Source: Planctomycetota bacterium
Lineage (GTDB): Bacteria > Planctomycetota > UBA1135 > UBA2386
Direction: 5' to 3'
DNA length: 36,374 bases
NCBI GenBank assembly: GCA_021776805.1
Contig: JAJFFD010000207.1
Span: 1 to 36,374, forward strand
The position numbers and the translations under genes are program-made. Within the stretch, counting starts at the first letter, position 1, and each line of letters starts with the position of its first letter. This document shows positions 6,553-14,937 of the stretch, piece after piece. The notes under the pieces were generated by a model. The model was given only the letters and a program-made list of their open reading frames with translations. It did no database searches and had not been told where the DNA came from.

Positions 6553-7974
6553 ATGAATCTGGGCGCCTTGGACACGAGCATTCTGCTCGCATACCTCCTG
6601 GGGACCTTGGTCTTCGGCGTCTGGATAGGAAGGCGACCGCAGAGCAGCAGCGAATACATGCTCGGCGGGAGGAACATGCCCTGGTGGCTCCTGCTCTTCT
6701 CCATCGTCGCTACGGAGACGAGCACGGTCACTTTCCTGAGCATGCCGGGCATCTCCTATGCAGGTGATCTGACATGGCTGCAGCTCCCCATGGGCTTTTG
6801 CATCGGCCGATTGCTGATCATCCTCATCCTCATGCCACGCTACTTCGAGGGCCGGGTATTCACCGCCTATGAAGTCCTGCAGGAGCGGTTCGGCGCGAAG
6901 ACTCGGCGACTGGCCAGTCTGCTCTTCTTGACTACGCGAAGTCTGGCCGACGGTCTGCGCCTGTTCCTGTCTGCCATCGTCCTGCAGGAACTTGCCGGTA
7001 TCCACTTGTCCCTGGCGGTCATCTGTCTGGGTGTGGCCACCATCGTCTATACCTTCCTGGGTGGCCTGCGAGCGGTAGTCTGGACTGACTTTGTCCAATT
7101 CGTCATCTACATGTCAGGCGCATGCCTGGCCTACCTCGTCCTTTTGGACAAGATCCCCGGGGGTTGGTCGACGGTCGAATCGACCCTTTCGGAAAGCGAC
7201 AAGCTGCGCTTCTTCGACTTCAGCTGGGACTTCGATCGTGTTGGCACCTTCTGGGCCGGCATGGTCGGCGGCGCAGTCCTGTCCATGGGCACCCATGGCG
7301 TGGATCAGATGATGGTCCAGCGCTATCTGTCCGCACGTAGCCGCGCCCAAGCCAGCCTCGCTCTCGGCCTGAGCGGCTTTCTTGCCTGGGCGCAAGCTGC
7401 CTTCTTCATGCTCATCGGACTCACACTCTTCGTCTGGAGTGCTGGCGCAGAAGTTGCATCTGACCGCATCTTTGCCCAGTTCATCATCGCGGAAATGCCG
7501 AGCGGAGCACGTGGCGTAGTGCTCGGCGCAGTGTTCGCAGCTGCAATGTCGACCCTATCGAGTTCACTCAACTCATCAGCGACGACTATGACTCATGATA
7601 TCTATCTGCCCCTTTGGCGAAAGCAGGCCGATGACAGCGATGAGTTGAGAGTCGTACGTGTCTTCACCATCGCCTTCGGCCTCGTGCAGATCACTGTTGG
7701 CTGCCTCGGCCAGTATTTTGCCAGCAGCGTCATCGATTCGGTACTCGCCATCGCCGGCTTCACAACCGGCTTACTCCTGGGCTTGTTCCTGCTTGGCCTG
7801 CGCAGGTTACCGGTAAGCGAAAAGTCCGCCCTCCTGGGATTCTCAATCGGACTCTCAGTGACCACCTACGTTGCCTTTGCCACCGATGTCGCCTGGCCTT
7901 GGTACGCCATCATCGCATCCAGCAGCACTCTGCTCGGGGGAATGCTGGTGAATCGAGTCAACAGGGCCGCCTAG
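6553..7974 (+). CDS. Sodium:solute symporter (SSS family)
   Basis: This 473-residue inner-membrane protein has about 13 predicted helices and couples solute uptake to sodium. The N-terminus LLAYLLGTLVFGVWIGRR, then SSSEYMLGGRNMPWW and IVATETSTVTFLSMPG, is the standard opening of SSS proteins; the Thr/Ser-rich start of helix 2 sits in the sodium site of known members. The loop FAAAMSTLSSSLNSSATTM (mid-protein) is the conserved helix-8 region with Ser/Thr sodium ligands. It diverges from the murein-salvage operon, which carries its own SSS gene at the other end, so two related importers flank the same pathway. Sugar or sialic-acid-like substrates are plausible but inferred. AAGGG sits very close to the ATG, so ribosome-site spacing is poor. 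Confidence 0.92.
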   Translation: MNLGALDTSILLAYLLGTLVFGVWIGRRPQSSSEYMLGGRNMPWWLLLFSIVATETSTVTFLSMPGISYAGDLTWLQLPMGFCIGRLLIILILMPRYFEGRVFTAYEVLQERFGAKTRRLASLLFLTTRSLADGLRLFLSAIVLQELAGIHLSLAVICLGVATIVYTFLGGLRAVVWTDFVQFVIYMSGACLAYLVLLDKIPGGWSTVESTLSESDKLRFFDFSWDFDRVGTFWAGMVGGAVLSMGTHGVDQMMVQRYLSARSRAQASLALGLSGFLAWAQAAFFMLIGLTLFVWSAGAEVASDRIFAQFIIAEMPSGARGVVLGAVFAAAMSTLSSSLNSSATTMTHDIYLPLWRKQADDSDELRVVRVFTIAFGLVQITVGCLGQYFASSVIDSVLAIAGFTTGLLLGLFLLGLRRLPVSEKSALLGFSIGLSVTTYVAFATDVAWPWYAIIASSSTLLGGMLVNRVNRAA

Positions 7975-8054
7975 CAGCGGCTCAGAGTTCCAAAAGAAAC
8001 AGACCCGGCAGTGGAGAACTCGACCATCATCGACCACTCCAGCACCGAGCCTGG

Positions 8055-8069
8055 CTCCTATTCTAGGAG
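8055..8069. other. Small perfect hairpin between convergent genes
   Basis: CTCCTA and TAGGAG form a 6-bp stem with a 3-nt loop, a few bases after the stop of the minus-strand beta-helix gene and about 80 nt after the symporter stop. It could help end transcription, but there is no T-tract on either side, so it is not a clear intrinsic terminator. Confidence 0.3.
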
Positions 8070-8075
8070 AACGAA

Positions 8076-11000
8076 TCAGCGTTCATGAGCGCCCACGTCG
8101 GGCGCGCCAGAAGAAACACTCCGCATCCGACCGCTGAAGTCATCTCGCACCATCGTCTGCTGCCCTGCGCTGAGCGCAGGAGAAGAGTTCGAGAGCGTGA
8201 AGTCCATCGCTCCGATGTTGTTGAAGCGAGGATCAACTCCGGCGAGGTTTCCAACCGCGTCATATTGCGCGGAACCAACCGCGGCCAAGACGTTGCTGAC
8301 CAAAGGACCCCAGGCCAGGTTGTTCTTCACCATCGCAGGACCACCGAGATGAGTCGCCACCTCGACGACATAAGAATTCGATCGCGGCACCGATCCATAA
8401 TAGGTGTTGTGATAGACCTCGATCTCCTGTGGAGCCGGCTCAGGACCATACTTGCCGATGAACACACACCTGAACGAGTAAGTCGTCGAACCGAAGTCCG
8501 CGAAGACATTGTTACGCACCGTCACTTCCCGACAATTGAGCCGAATCGCCTGGGTGGCGTCACCCTCTGCGACTATCAAGTTGCGCTCGATGAGGATCTC
8601 TCGCAAGGCTTCGTTACTCGCGTTGTCCTTCGGACCAACAACCATGATCCAGCCGCTGGAAGCCTTGAGGTGGTTGCCTCGGATTACAATACGTTGCGCA
8701 AACTGACCATGCCTGCCCGTGTCCTGATGCGCATGCAGCTTAAGAGCCAGTCTTGTCGGGCCTGGATCATGGAGCTCATTGCTATCCACAACACAGCCAT
8801 CGGTATATGTAATGCGCACCAAATGACTGACCACGCAGCGCTCGACCTTGTTACCGACCAGCGCCAGTTGATGACCCGAGATGTAGTAGCCATTGATTCG
8901 AGGCGCGATGGTATGACAGTCCGCAATGGTATTTTGGCTGTGTGGGTCGAGCCCAAAGTACCTGGTCACGTCGTAGGAGATCATGATTGGCACACGGAAG
9001 CCGGTCGTCTTCAGCCTGAGCAGAAGACCGCCAACCAGCCTACGATCCGCGTCGAAGACATGATCAGTCGCTCCAGACGGATCCTCGAATTGCAGATCCA
9101 TGATGCGGAATTCCGAACCACGGATATTGAGAGGACCTGAGCCGCTACAAACCACGCGCGGGTTGTTGGCATAGATTCCCCGCTGATCAGGGTTCGTCCC
9201 CTGTCCAAAGGCACCGATGATGCCAGCTCCAGTCTGGTTGAGATAGGAACTGGAACTGCTGAAGGAGTCCCCGCGCCTGAAGAGGAGACGGCGGCCTGCT
9301 TGGTAGTAGGAGAGCCCCACATTGAAGGACGATGTGGTCACCAACTGAGCTCCAGCAGGAGCGCCGACGAAACTGTTGGTGTTGGAGAAGCAGATCGTAT
9401 TGCTCCCGGCGAAGACCACATCAGGATCATCGACGACGATGGTCCGGGACTGGGTAGATACGTTCCCACCTGGCTCAGTAACCGTCAGTTGGACGCTGTA
9501 GGAGCCTGGGTTCTCAAAGACATGCGCTGCCAAGGGACCCGAAGATGAAAGATGCCTCGCGCCTGGATCACTGAAGTCCCAGTGATAGGTGAGATCGCGG
9601 AACTCATTGGGAGCCTGCGGATCCGTGCTGGTCGTTCCACTGGCATCAAAGAACACGGACAGTGGCGCCACGCCGTTGTTTCTGTTTGTGACCAGAGAAA
9701 TGGCGGACCCACCGGTCGAAACGGACTGCACAACAAGGCTCAAGCCAGCAGTCGCCTGGGCGGCCAGATTATCCTGCACTTGCACTGTGAAACTGAAAGT
9801 GCCAGCCTGACTTGGAGTCCCCGACAGAGAACCATTGGCGGCGGACATACTGATGCCCGCAGGAAGAGAACCCGATGTAAGACTGAAGCTGTAGGGAGCC
9901 GTGCCACCAGTGGCGACGATACTCGCGTTGAATGCGGTTCCCTCGGTAGCAGCCGGCAAACTAGAAGTCGTAATCGCCAAGGGGTTGGCAGCTGGAAGAA
10001 CAGTGACCGAGAAACCAGCCGTCGTTTGAGCTGACTGGCTGTCCTGAACGCGCAAAGTGAAGGCAGAGGTTCCCGTCTGGCTGGCCGTGCCGCTGATCGT
10101 ACCGCTCGTACCATTCAGGTTGATACCACCAGGGAGGCTCCCGTTGGAGATGGAGAACTGATAGGGCGGCACGCCACCGGTCACGCTTACAGCCACCGTG
10201 TAGAACTGGTTCGATGTCGCCGCCGGCAACGAGGATGTCGAAATCGTCAGCGGATTGATCGCCGGCTGCACCGTCAAGGACATAGGAGTCGTCGCCAGAC
10301 CGCTGCCGCTATCCCGAACTCGAAGAGTGAAGTTGGCAGTTCCAGCCTGAGTCGAGGTTCCTGCAATCTCGCCGCTCGTCGGATTCAGAGCCAGCCCAGC
10401 AGGAAGACTGCCGCTCTCCAAGTCGAACTGATAGGGCGGAGTACCACCGGAAACAGACAGAGTCGCGGAATAGACCGTATTGGCAACTGTCGTCGGCAAG
10501 GACTGGGTCTGAATGACAATCGGATTGGCAGTTGCTGGTTGAATCAACAGCATCAGCACTCCACTGCCGGTCTGACCAATCGCATCCGTTACCTGCAGGC
10601 CCAGAGGGAAGGAACCTACTTGACTTGGAACGCCCGCAATCACGCCCGTGCCGCTATTGAGGCTGATTCCCGAAGGAAGCGTGCCTGACACGATCTCGAA
10701 GAGATAGGGCGGTGAACCTCCCTGCACGTCGATAGGATTCGAATAGAAGCTCTGGGCGTTGCCAGAGGGCAAACTCGTCGTCAAGACCTGAACCGTGACC
10801 GGATTATTGATCTGCAGGTTGTAGATCTTCATCTGGGTCTGGGGAGGAGTGGACGCATCCCTGACTTCCAGGGTGAAGGACTCGTTACCTGCCACCATCG
10901 GGGTGCCAGAAATCACGCCGCCGGACAAACTCAGACCGCTCGGGAGCCGACCACTTTCGATCCTTATGTTTAGCGGGGCCGTTCCGCCAGCCGCTTGAAT

Positions 11001-11336
11001 GACCACTGAGTAGGGCATGCCCACTTCACCGTCGACGAGGGAACTGGTCTGAAAACGCGGACCGCTTTCCAGCAGCGCACTGCTACCCCCACCAGAACCA
11101 CAGCTGACCAAAGGCAAGCAGGCCAGCGCAAGAACGATCAGATGACTGATTCGACCCCTGGGTCGCCGCAGCCAATTAGAGCCGGCGCCCGCATGATCAC
11201 GCCTCAGCAGGCGCTGCCGACAATGATCCGGTCCAGCCAACCACTGCCCCTGCTCGAGCCGAGAGGACGCACGCGAAGCGGCCCTGGAATGACCCTCTTC
11301 CGGATACGGAACTTCTGAGCAAACGATCGAGTTCAT
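8076..11336 (-). CDS. Surface lipoprotein: five Ig-like (He_PIG) repeats, PKD domain, right-handed beta-helix
   Basis: This 1086-residue secreted protein is modular. A hydrophobic core ILVLAL-type segment from about residue 64 ends in the lipobox LVSC (Cys79). Residues about 95-540 are five repeats of roughly 90 residues, each with a form of GGTPPYxFxxxSGSLPxGL and a later GTPSQAGTFxFTxxVxD: the putative-Ig (He_PIG) pattern. A PKD-like domain follows, with YHWDFSDPG and HVFENPGSYSVQLTV. The last 400 or so residues are a parallel beta-helix with repeated short strands (IVIRGNHL, ILIERNLIV, VTVRNNVF) and a typical DVGAHE end. The role is probably glycan binding or cleavage, or adhesion; no catalytic residues are evident. 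The ATG at 11336 has a good ribosome site (CAGGAG), which places a long Arg-rich stretch of about 63 residues before the signal core. A TTG at residue 33 is an alternative start. Confidence 0.9.
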   Translation of the reverse strand: MNSIVCSEVPYPEEGHSRAASRASSRLEQGQWLAGPDHCRQRLLRRDHAGAGSNWLRRPRGRISHLIVLALACLPLVSCGSGGGSSALLESGPRFQTSSLVDGEVGMPYSVVIQAAGGTAPLNIRIESGRLPSGLSLSGGVISGTPMVAGNESFTLEVRDASTPPQTQMKIYNLQINNPVTVQVLTTSLPSGNAQSFYSNPIDVQGGSPPYLFEIVSGTLPSGISLNSGTGVIAGVPSQVGSFPLGLQVTDAIGQTGSGVLMLLIQPATANPIVIQTQSLPTTVANTVYSATLSVSGGTPPYQFDLESGSLPAGLALNPTSGEIAGTSTQAGTANFTLRVRDSGSGLATTPMSLTVQPAINPLTISTSSLPAATSNQFYTVAVSVTGGVPPYQFSISNGSLPGGINLNGTSGTISGTASQTGTSAFTLRVQDSQSAQTTAGFSVTVLPAANPLAITTSSLPAATEGTAFNASIVATGGTAPYSFSLTSGSLPAGISMSAANGSLSGTPSQAGTFSFTVQVQDNLAAQATAGLSLVVQSVSTGGSAISLVTNRNNGVAPLSVFFDASGTTSTDPQAPNEFRDLTYHWDFSDPGARHLSSSGPLAAHVFENPGSYSVQLTVTEPGGNVSTQSRTIVVDDPDVVFAGSNTICFSNTNSFVGAPAGAQLVTTSSFNVGLSYYQAGRRLLFRRGDSFSSSSSYLNQTGAGIIGAFGQGTNPDQRGIYANNPRVVCSGSGPLNIRGSEFRIMDLQFEDPSGATDHVFDADRRLVGGLLLRLKTTGFRVPIMISYDVTRYFGLDPHSQNTIADCHTIAPRINGYYISGHQLALVGNKVERCVVSHLVRITYTDGCVVDSNELHDPGPTRLALKLHAHQDTGRHGQFAQRIVIRGNHLKASSGWIMVVGPKDNASNEALREILIERNLIVAEGDATQAIRLNCREVTVRNNVFADFGSTTYSFRCVFIGKYGPEPAPQEIEVYHNTYYGSVPRSNSYVVEVATHLGGPAMVKNNLAWGPLVSNVLAAVGSAQYDAVGNLAGVDPRFNNIGAMDFTLSNSSPALSAGQQTMVRDDFSGRMRSVSSGAPDVGAHER

Positions 11337-11664
11337 ATTGCCAACTCCTGAGGTGCTAGGGACTGATGCTTCAGTCCGCTTGTCGACGGCTTCATCGTGC
11401 GCTTGCGCAGAAGCCTGAAGAGCTCAGATGGGCGCCAGTTGGCGGGCTCCGAACGCCGCTCTCGAGAGCCCAGCGCCCGGTGGCAGGAAAAGTCCTTGTT
11501 GCTGGCCCTGTGGAACTGTCCCGAATCAGGCCACAGGAGCTTCGGGGCCGTGAAGACCGGGGCTCAAAGTGAGAATCCAGCAGCCGACCTGTACAAGAAT
11601 TAGATCCTTTGAAAGATCCTCAGGGCCTCGGAGTTGCACCAGCGTCCATCCACGGAGAGGCTCC
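11337..11664. other. Divergent intergenic region of 328 nt, no convincing gene
   Basis: This gap lies between two diverging lipoprotein genes and should carry both promoters and leaders. Short ORFs inside have no recognisable protein character. It holds the hairpin at 11360-11377 and a G+C-rich stretch at about 11420-11570 with several short inverted repeats that could fold as RNA. I could not assign a known RNA family. Confidence 0.5.
11360..11377. other. Perfect 7-bp hairpin in the leader of the beta-helix gene
   Basis: GGACTGA and TCAGTCC form a perfect 7-bp stem around a 4-nt loop, centred about 33 nt upstream of the minus-strand ATG at 11336 and just before its ribosome site. It is palindromic, so it could be an RNA stem-loop in the leader or a regulator's operator. 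There is no T-tract, so it is unlikely to be a terminator. Confidence 0.45.
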
Positions 11665-12243
11665 ATGTCCATCCAAGCAAGCCGCCTTCCCAACCGCTCT
11701 GCCCAGAACTGGCACAGGCGCATCGCGAGCGGGCTGGCCTTGGCCCTGACCGCCTGTGGCCCTGGCACCCCCGACCCTGCGAGGGAAGCAGCCGAGATCC
11801 TGGCCAAGATTGAGACCGCATACGACCAGCAGCTGGCCATGATCGACCCCGACTTTGTCGTCGTGACCTATCCAGAATCGATTGCTGCCCTGTCAGAATT
11901 CAAGCGCAAGGAGTTTGACGCCATTCGCCTCTCCTTGAAGAGGCAGAACATTCGTCACGAGTTCAGAAGCAGGGCACAGTGCATGGAGCAAATCACTGTC
12001 GGCAGCGGCCGCAGGCAGAAGGAATACCAGGCCTTCGTAGTTCCCGCGGCGGCCATGGAGAGTTGCCAAGGCGGTCTCCTGCTCTTCTTGAATCTCGACG
12101 TCAAGACTCCCATCTACAGCTCGCAACATCCGGAGGCGACGCGACGCAAGATTACCGTCAAGGTCTGGAATGACCCGGTCACCCTCCCTGAGTCGTGGCA
12201 GAAGCTCTACGGGAATTCCACGGACAAGCCATCCAAGAGCTAA
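11665..12243 (+). CDS. Small lipoprotein of unknown function
   Basis: This 192-residue protein has a signal peptide of about 30 residues (basic start, then IASGLALALTAC) and a lipobox Cys31. I chose the ATG at 11665 because GAGAGG sits at proper spacing before it; an ATG at 11569 would add 32 residues that spoil the signal peptide. The mature part has a helical start (AREAAEILAKIETAYDQQ), two internal cysteines (in RAQCMEQ and MESCQGG) that could form a disulphide, and a strand-rich end. I recognise no family. It stands alone between two large surface-protein genes, and its own promoter would lie in the gap upstream. Confidence 0.7.
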   Translation: MSIQASRLPNRSAQNWHRRIASGLALALTACGPGTPDPAREAAEILAKIETAYDQQLAMIDPDFVVVTYPESIAALSEFKRKEFDAIRLSLKRQNIRHEFRSRAQCMEQITVGSGRRQKEYQAFVVPAAAMESCQGGLLLFLNLDVKTPIYSSQHPEATRRKITVKVWNDPVTLPESWQKLYGNSTDKPSKS

Positions 12244-12425
12244 GCCGAAATCGGGAAAATGCCCCATGAAGGCCATGATCTCCTCACTCGCTCCAGCGCC
12301 CTAGACATCCGCCGTATCGAATAGCAGGAGACCCGCATCCCTGACCCTGTGCACCAGACGACGGGATTCGGTCTCCCCCGTCGACGAGCCGAGCCACCCG
12401 GATAACAAATTCTGCCCCCTGCGTA

Positions 12426-12457
12426 TTGACGAGTCTCGACGATGGGGCAAGTATGCT
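12426..12457 (+). promoter_or_regulatory. Weak sigma-70-like promoter candidate
   Basis: TTGACG at 12426-12431 is followed 17 nt later by AAGTAT (12449-12454) or 20 nt later by TATGCT (12452-12457). It lies about 30 nt before the start of the repeat-protein gene. The -35 box is good and the -10 box is poor, so this is only a candidate. Confidence 0.3.
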
Positions 12458-12484
12458 TGGCCATCCGGGGGGTTGGAAGTCCGC

Positions 12485-14917
12485 ATGCGCTTCACCTTAG
12501 ACTCACTTCCAGCACTCCTTTCGGGTCTCCTGTTCGCTGCGAGTTCAAGCGGACAGAAGCCGGCCTATGAGAGCTTTGGCATGGGATGCCCAGGAAGCAT
12601 CGGCGTACCAGTGCTGGCGGCGGATGCCGATGCCCTGCCCTTTCTGGGACGGAGCTTTCGTTCTGTTCTCAGCGCTGTGCCGGACAGCAGCTTTGCCGTC
12701 GGTGCCCTCGGGCTCTCCAACACGAGCTACGCAGGATCCGCGCTGCCTCTGGATCTGACTCTACAGGGAATGCCTGGCTGTCAACTCTATGTGGACCTCA
12801 GGCGCTTCGTTCCTCTCAGCATCAACCTGGGAGTCGGAAACTGGGACCTCAACCTGCCTGGCAGCTCCGAGTGGATTGGCGTTGCCTTCTATCAGCAGGT
12901 AATCGTCGTCGACGCAGCCGTCCCTGGCCTTGGCGTCATCATGTCCAATGCCAACGAGGGAGTGATCGGCGATGACGGTGCTAGCCTCACCTTCCCCCCC
13001 CTAGAATCGAGAACTGACGCCGACTCAATTCGCATTCGTGGCATGGCATTCGATTCCGACGGTGTCAGCCAAGTCCTGGTCAACGGACAGTTGGCCATGA
13101 GCAGCGACGGCTTTGCGAACTGGGAGTTGAACCTGCCGCTTAGCGCTGGCGACAACATTCTCAAAGTGGAAACCATCGACGGCATGGGTGGCATCATCGA
13201 CAACGCGGCCGAAGCAAGGATCGAAGCGCAACCACTCATCCACAGCCCGCAAGCGATCATCCTCGACCCTGCGGCAAACCGAGCCATAGTCCTCGACGTT
13301 GACCTCCCCGGGATCGTTGCTGTCGATCTGAGCAACGGCATGCGCCAAGTGATCTCCCAGGAAGGACAAGTCGGCGCAGGGCCAGGCATGGTCCTTCCTA
13401 CTGGACTCGCCAAAGACGGCAACCGCCTGCTTGTCGCGGACGCTTCACTCGCAGCGATTTTCGCGGTCGACCTGAGCAACGGCGACCGCAGCATCTTCTC
13501 AGACTCGACGCGAGGCATCGGCCCCAGTCTAATCACGCCGCGCGCACCCGCCTTGGAGGGTAGCAGTCTCATCGTTGCCGATGCAGGGGCCGGTTGCCTG
13601 TTCGCGATCGACTTGGGCACCGGTGACCGGAGCATTATCTCCGGTTCCGCCATAGGCTCCGGACCCAACATGGTCTTGCCTCTGGGGCTCGTCATCGATG
13701 GCGGGAGTGCCCTGGTCGTAGACCAGATACTGGCAGCAGTGATCGCCGTAGACCTGAGCACAGGCGATCGCGTGTACTTCTCCGGTGCCGGCCAGGGCAT
13801 GGGGCCCAGCTTCGGAGTTCCAGTGGCATTGGCAATCGATGGCAATCGCCTGTTGGTTGCAGATATCGGGAGTGACGGCATCTTGGCAGTGGACTTGCTC
13901 ACTGGCGATCGCAGCATGGTCTCTGATATCAATAACGGTAGCGGGCCCCTGCCAGGCAATCCCCGTGGACTGGTCTCCGACGGGACGACTGCCTACGTTG
14001 CCGACGCCTATCTTGACGCCGTGCTGAGCGTCGACTTGAGCATCGGAGATCGGAGCCTACTCTCCGACAACAACATCGGCGCAGGCCCGCGCGTTTCCCT
14101 TCCGCTCGGAATCGCGATGAATGGTGAGCGTGCCTTGGTCGTCGACCCTCTGACTGATGTGGTCATTGCAGTGGACCTGAACAATGGGGATCGCAACCTG
14201 ATTACAGGCTTGAGTCTCGGCCAGGGGCCGCCGCTACAAGGTCCCGTGGGAATCGCAAGCGAGGCCGACAGAGCCTTGATTGTCGACGCTAGCCTCGATG
14301 CAGTGATCGCTGTTGATCTTGCCACTGGCGACCGCAGCATCTTTTCCGATCTCGCCAACGGCAGCGGACCGAACTTCAAGAATCCTGTAGGCATCACCCT
14401 CGACGGCGCTCGAGCCTTGGTCGTCGACCTGGACCTCAATGCCGTATGCGCCGTTGATCTGAGCACTGCAGATCGCAGTATCATCTCCAGCGCGAGCACA
14501 GGCAGTGGCCCCCTCTTTGCCCAGCCAGCCGCTATCGTAGCCGCAGATGGCATGGCCTTCGTCGTCGACGAAGGCATCAAGGGCGTCATTTCCGTCGACC
14601 TCAGCAGCGGCGCTCGAGTCCTTCTTTCCGACAAGAACAACGGCAACGGCCCGGACTTCGCCGAACCCTTGGGCATCGCCTTGGATGGCACACGAGCTTT
14701 GGTGGTCGACGTAGCCTTACATGCTCTCATCGCCGTCGACCTTCTCACGGGTGACCGCAGCTACTTCTCCGACTCAGATCACGGCATAGGCCCAGACTTT
14801 CTGGATCCCTTTCACATCATCATTGACGATAACAGAGCTTTTGTGGCCGATGCTCGGGCGCGAGCTGTGCTCACCGTCGATCTGCTATCGGCAGACAGAG
14901 TCCTTCTCTCCAAGTAG
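12485..14917 (+). CDS. Exported protein with a GCPGS domain and twelve NHL/propeller-like repeats
   Basis: This protein of about 810 residues is exported by a signal peptide (MRFTLDSLPALLSGLLFAAS). I prefer the ATG at 12485, with GGAAG 5 nt upstream, over the TTG at 12473. Next comes a domain of about 110 residues opening with FGMGCPGSIGVPVL and containing ALPLDLTLQGMPGCQLYVDL, a kind I associate with planctomycete surface proteins. An Ig-like linker domain (about 165-250) follows. From about residue 257 to the end run twelve repeats of 46 residues, each close to GIALDGxRALVVD...AVIAVDLxTGDRSIFSD..NGSGP, like NHL or SMP-30 propeller blades. Twelve blades could form two six-bladed propellers. 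No catalytic residues are evident; a binding or adhesive role is likely. Confidence 0.88.
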   Translation: MRFTLDSLPALLSGLLFAASSSGQKPAYESFGMGCPGSIGVPVLAADADALPFLGRSFRSVLSAVPDSSFAVGALGLSNTSYAGSALPLDLTLQGMPGCQLYVDLRRFVPLSINLGVGNWDLNLPGSSEWIGVAFYQQVIVVDAAVPGLGVIMSNANEGVIGDDGASLTFPPLESRTDADSIRIRGMAFDSDGVSQVLVNGQLAMSSDGFANWELNLPLSAGDNILKVETIDGMGGIIDNAAEARIEAQPLIHSPQAIILDPAANRAIVLDVDLPGIVAVDLSNGMRQVISQEGQVGAGPGMVLPTGLAKDGNRLLVADASLAAIFAVDLSNGDRSIFSDSTRGIGPSLITPRAPALEGSSLIVADAGAGCLFAIDLGTGDRSIISGSAIGSGPNMVLPLGLVIDGGSALVVDQILAAVIAVDLSTGDRVYFSGAGQGMGPSFGVPVALAIDGNRLLVADIGSDGILAVDLLTGDRSMVSDINNGSGPLPGNPRGLVSDGTTAYVADAYLDAVLSVDLSIGDRSLLSDNNIGAGPRVSLPLGIAMNGERALVVDPLTDVVIAVDLNNGDRNLITGLSLGQGPPLQGPVGIASEADRALIVDASLDAVIAVDLATGDRSIFSDLANGSGPNFKNPVGITLDGARALVVDLDLNAVCAVDLSTADRSIISSASTGSGPLFAQPAAIVAADGMAFVVDEGIKGVISVDLSSGARVLLSDKNNGNGPDFAEPLGIALDGTRALVVDVALHALIAVDLLTGDRSYFSDSDHGIGPDFLDPFHIIIDDNRAFVADARARAVLTVDLLSADRVLLSK
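13253..14914 (+). repeat. Twelve tandem coding repeats of about 138 bp
   Basis: The C-terminal two-thirds of the protein consist of twelve diverged copies of a 46-residue unit marked by AVDLSTGDRSI-type cores (for example FAVDLSNGDRSIFS, IAVDLATGDRSIFS, IAVDLLTGDRSYFS). At DNA level the copies differ enough that they are old duplications, though the GTCGACCT-like and GGCGACCGCAGC-like stretches recur. Confidence 0.9.
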
Positions 14918-14937
14918 GAACACAGCAGGGGTCCGCC

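Noticed and set aside
8055..8069. Intrinsic terminator between the symporter and beta-helix genes
   Set aside because: The stem is only 6 bp and no T-tract follows on either strand, so it is listed as a hairpin and not as a terminator.
8085..9140. A 351-codon plus-strand frame opposite the beta-helix domain
   Set aside because: It has no signal, domain or ribosome site and lies wholly antisense to a recognisable beta-helix protein.
11455..11550. Possible cobalamin riboswitch
   Set aside because: A few short pieces resemble the consensus, but the leading conserved block and pairing order are not there, and the downstream gene is an unknown lipoprotein with no B12 link. It is kept only as a low-interest foldable region.
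12485..14917. Regular spaced repeats that could suggest a repeat array such as CRISPR
   Set aside because: The period is about 138 bp, the copies are diverged, and the whole stretch is one open frame encoding 46-residue protein repeats.
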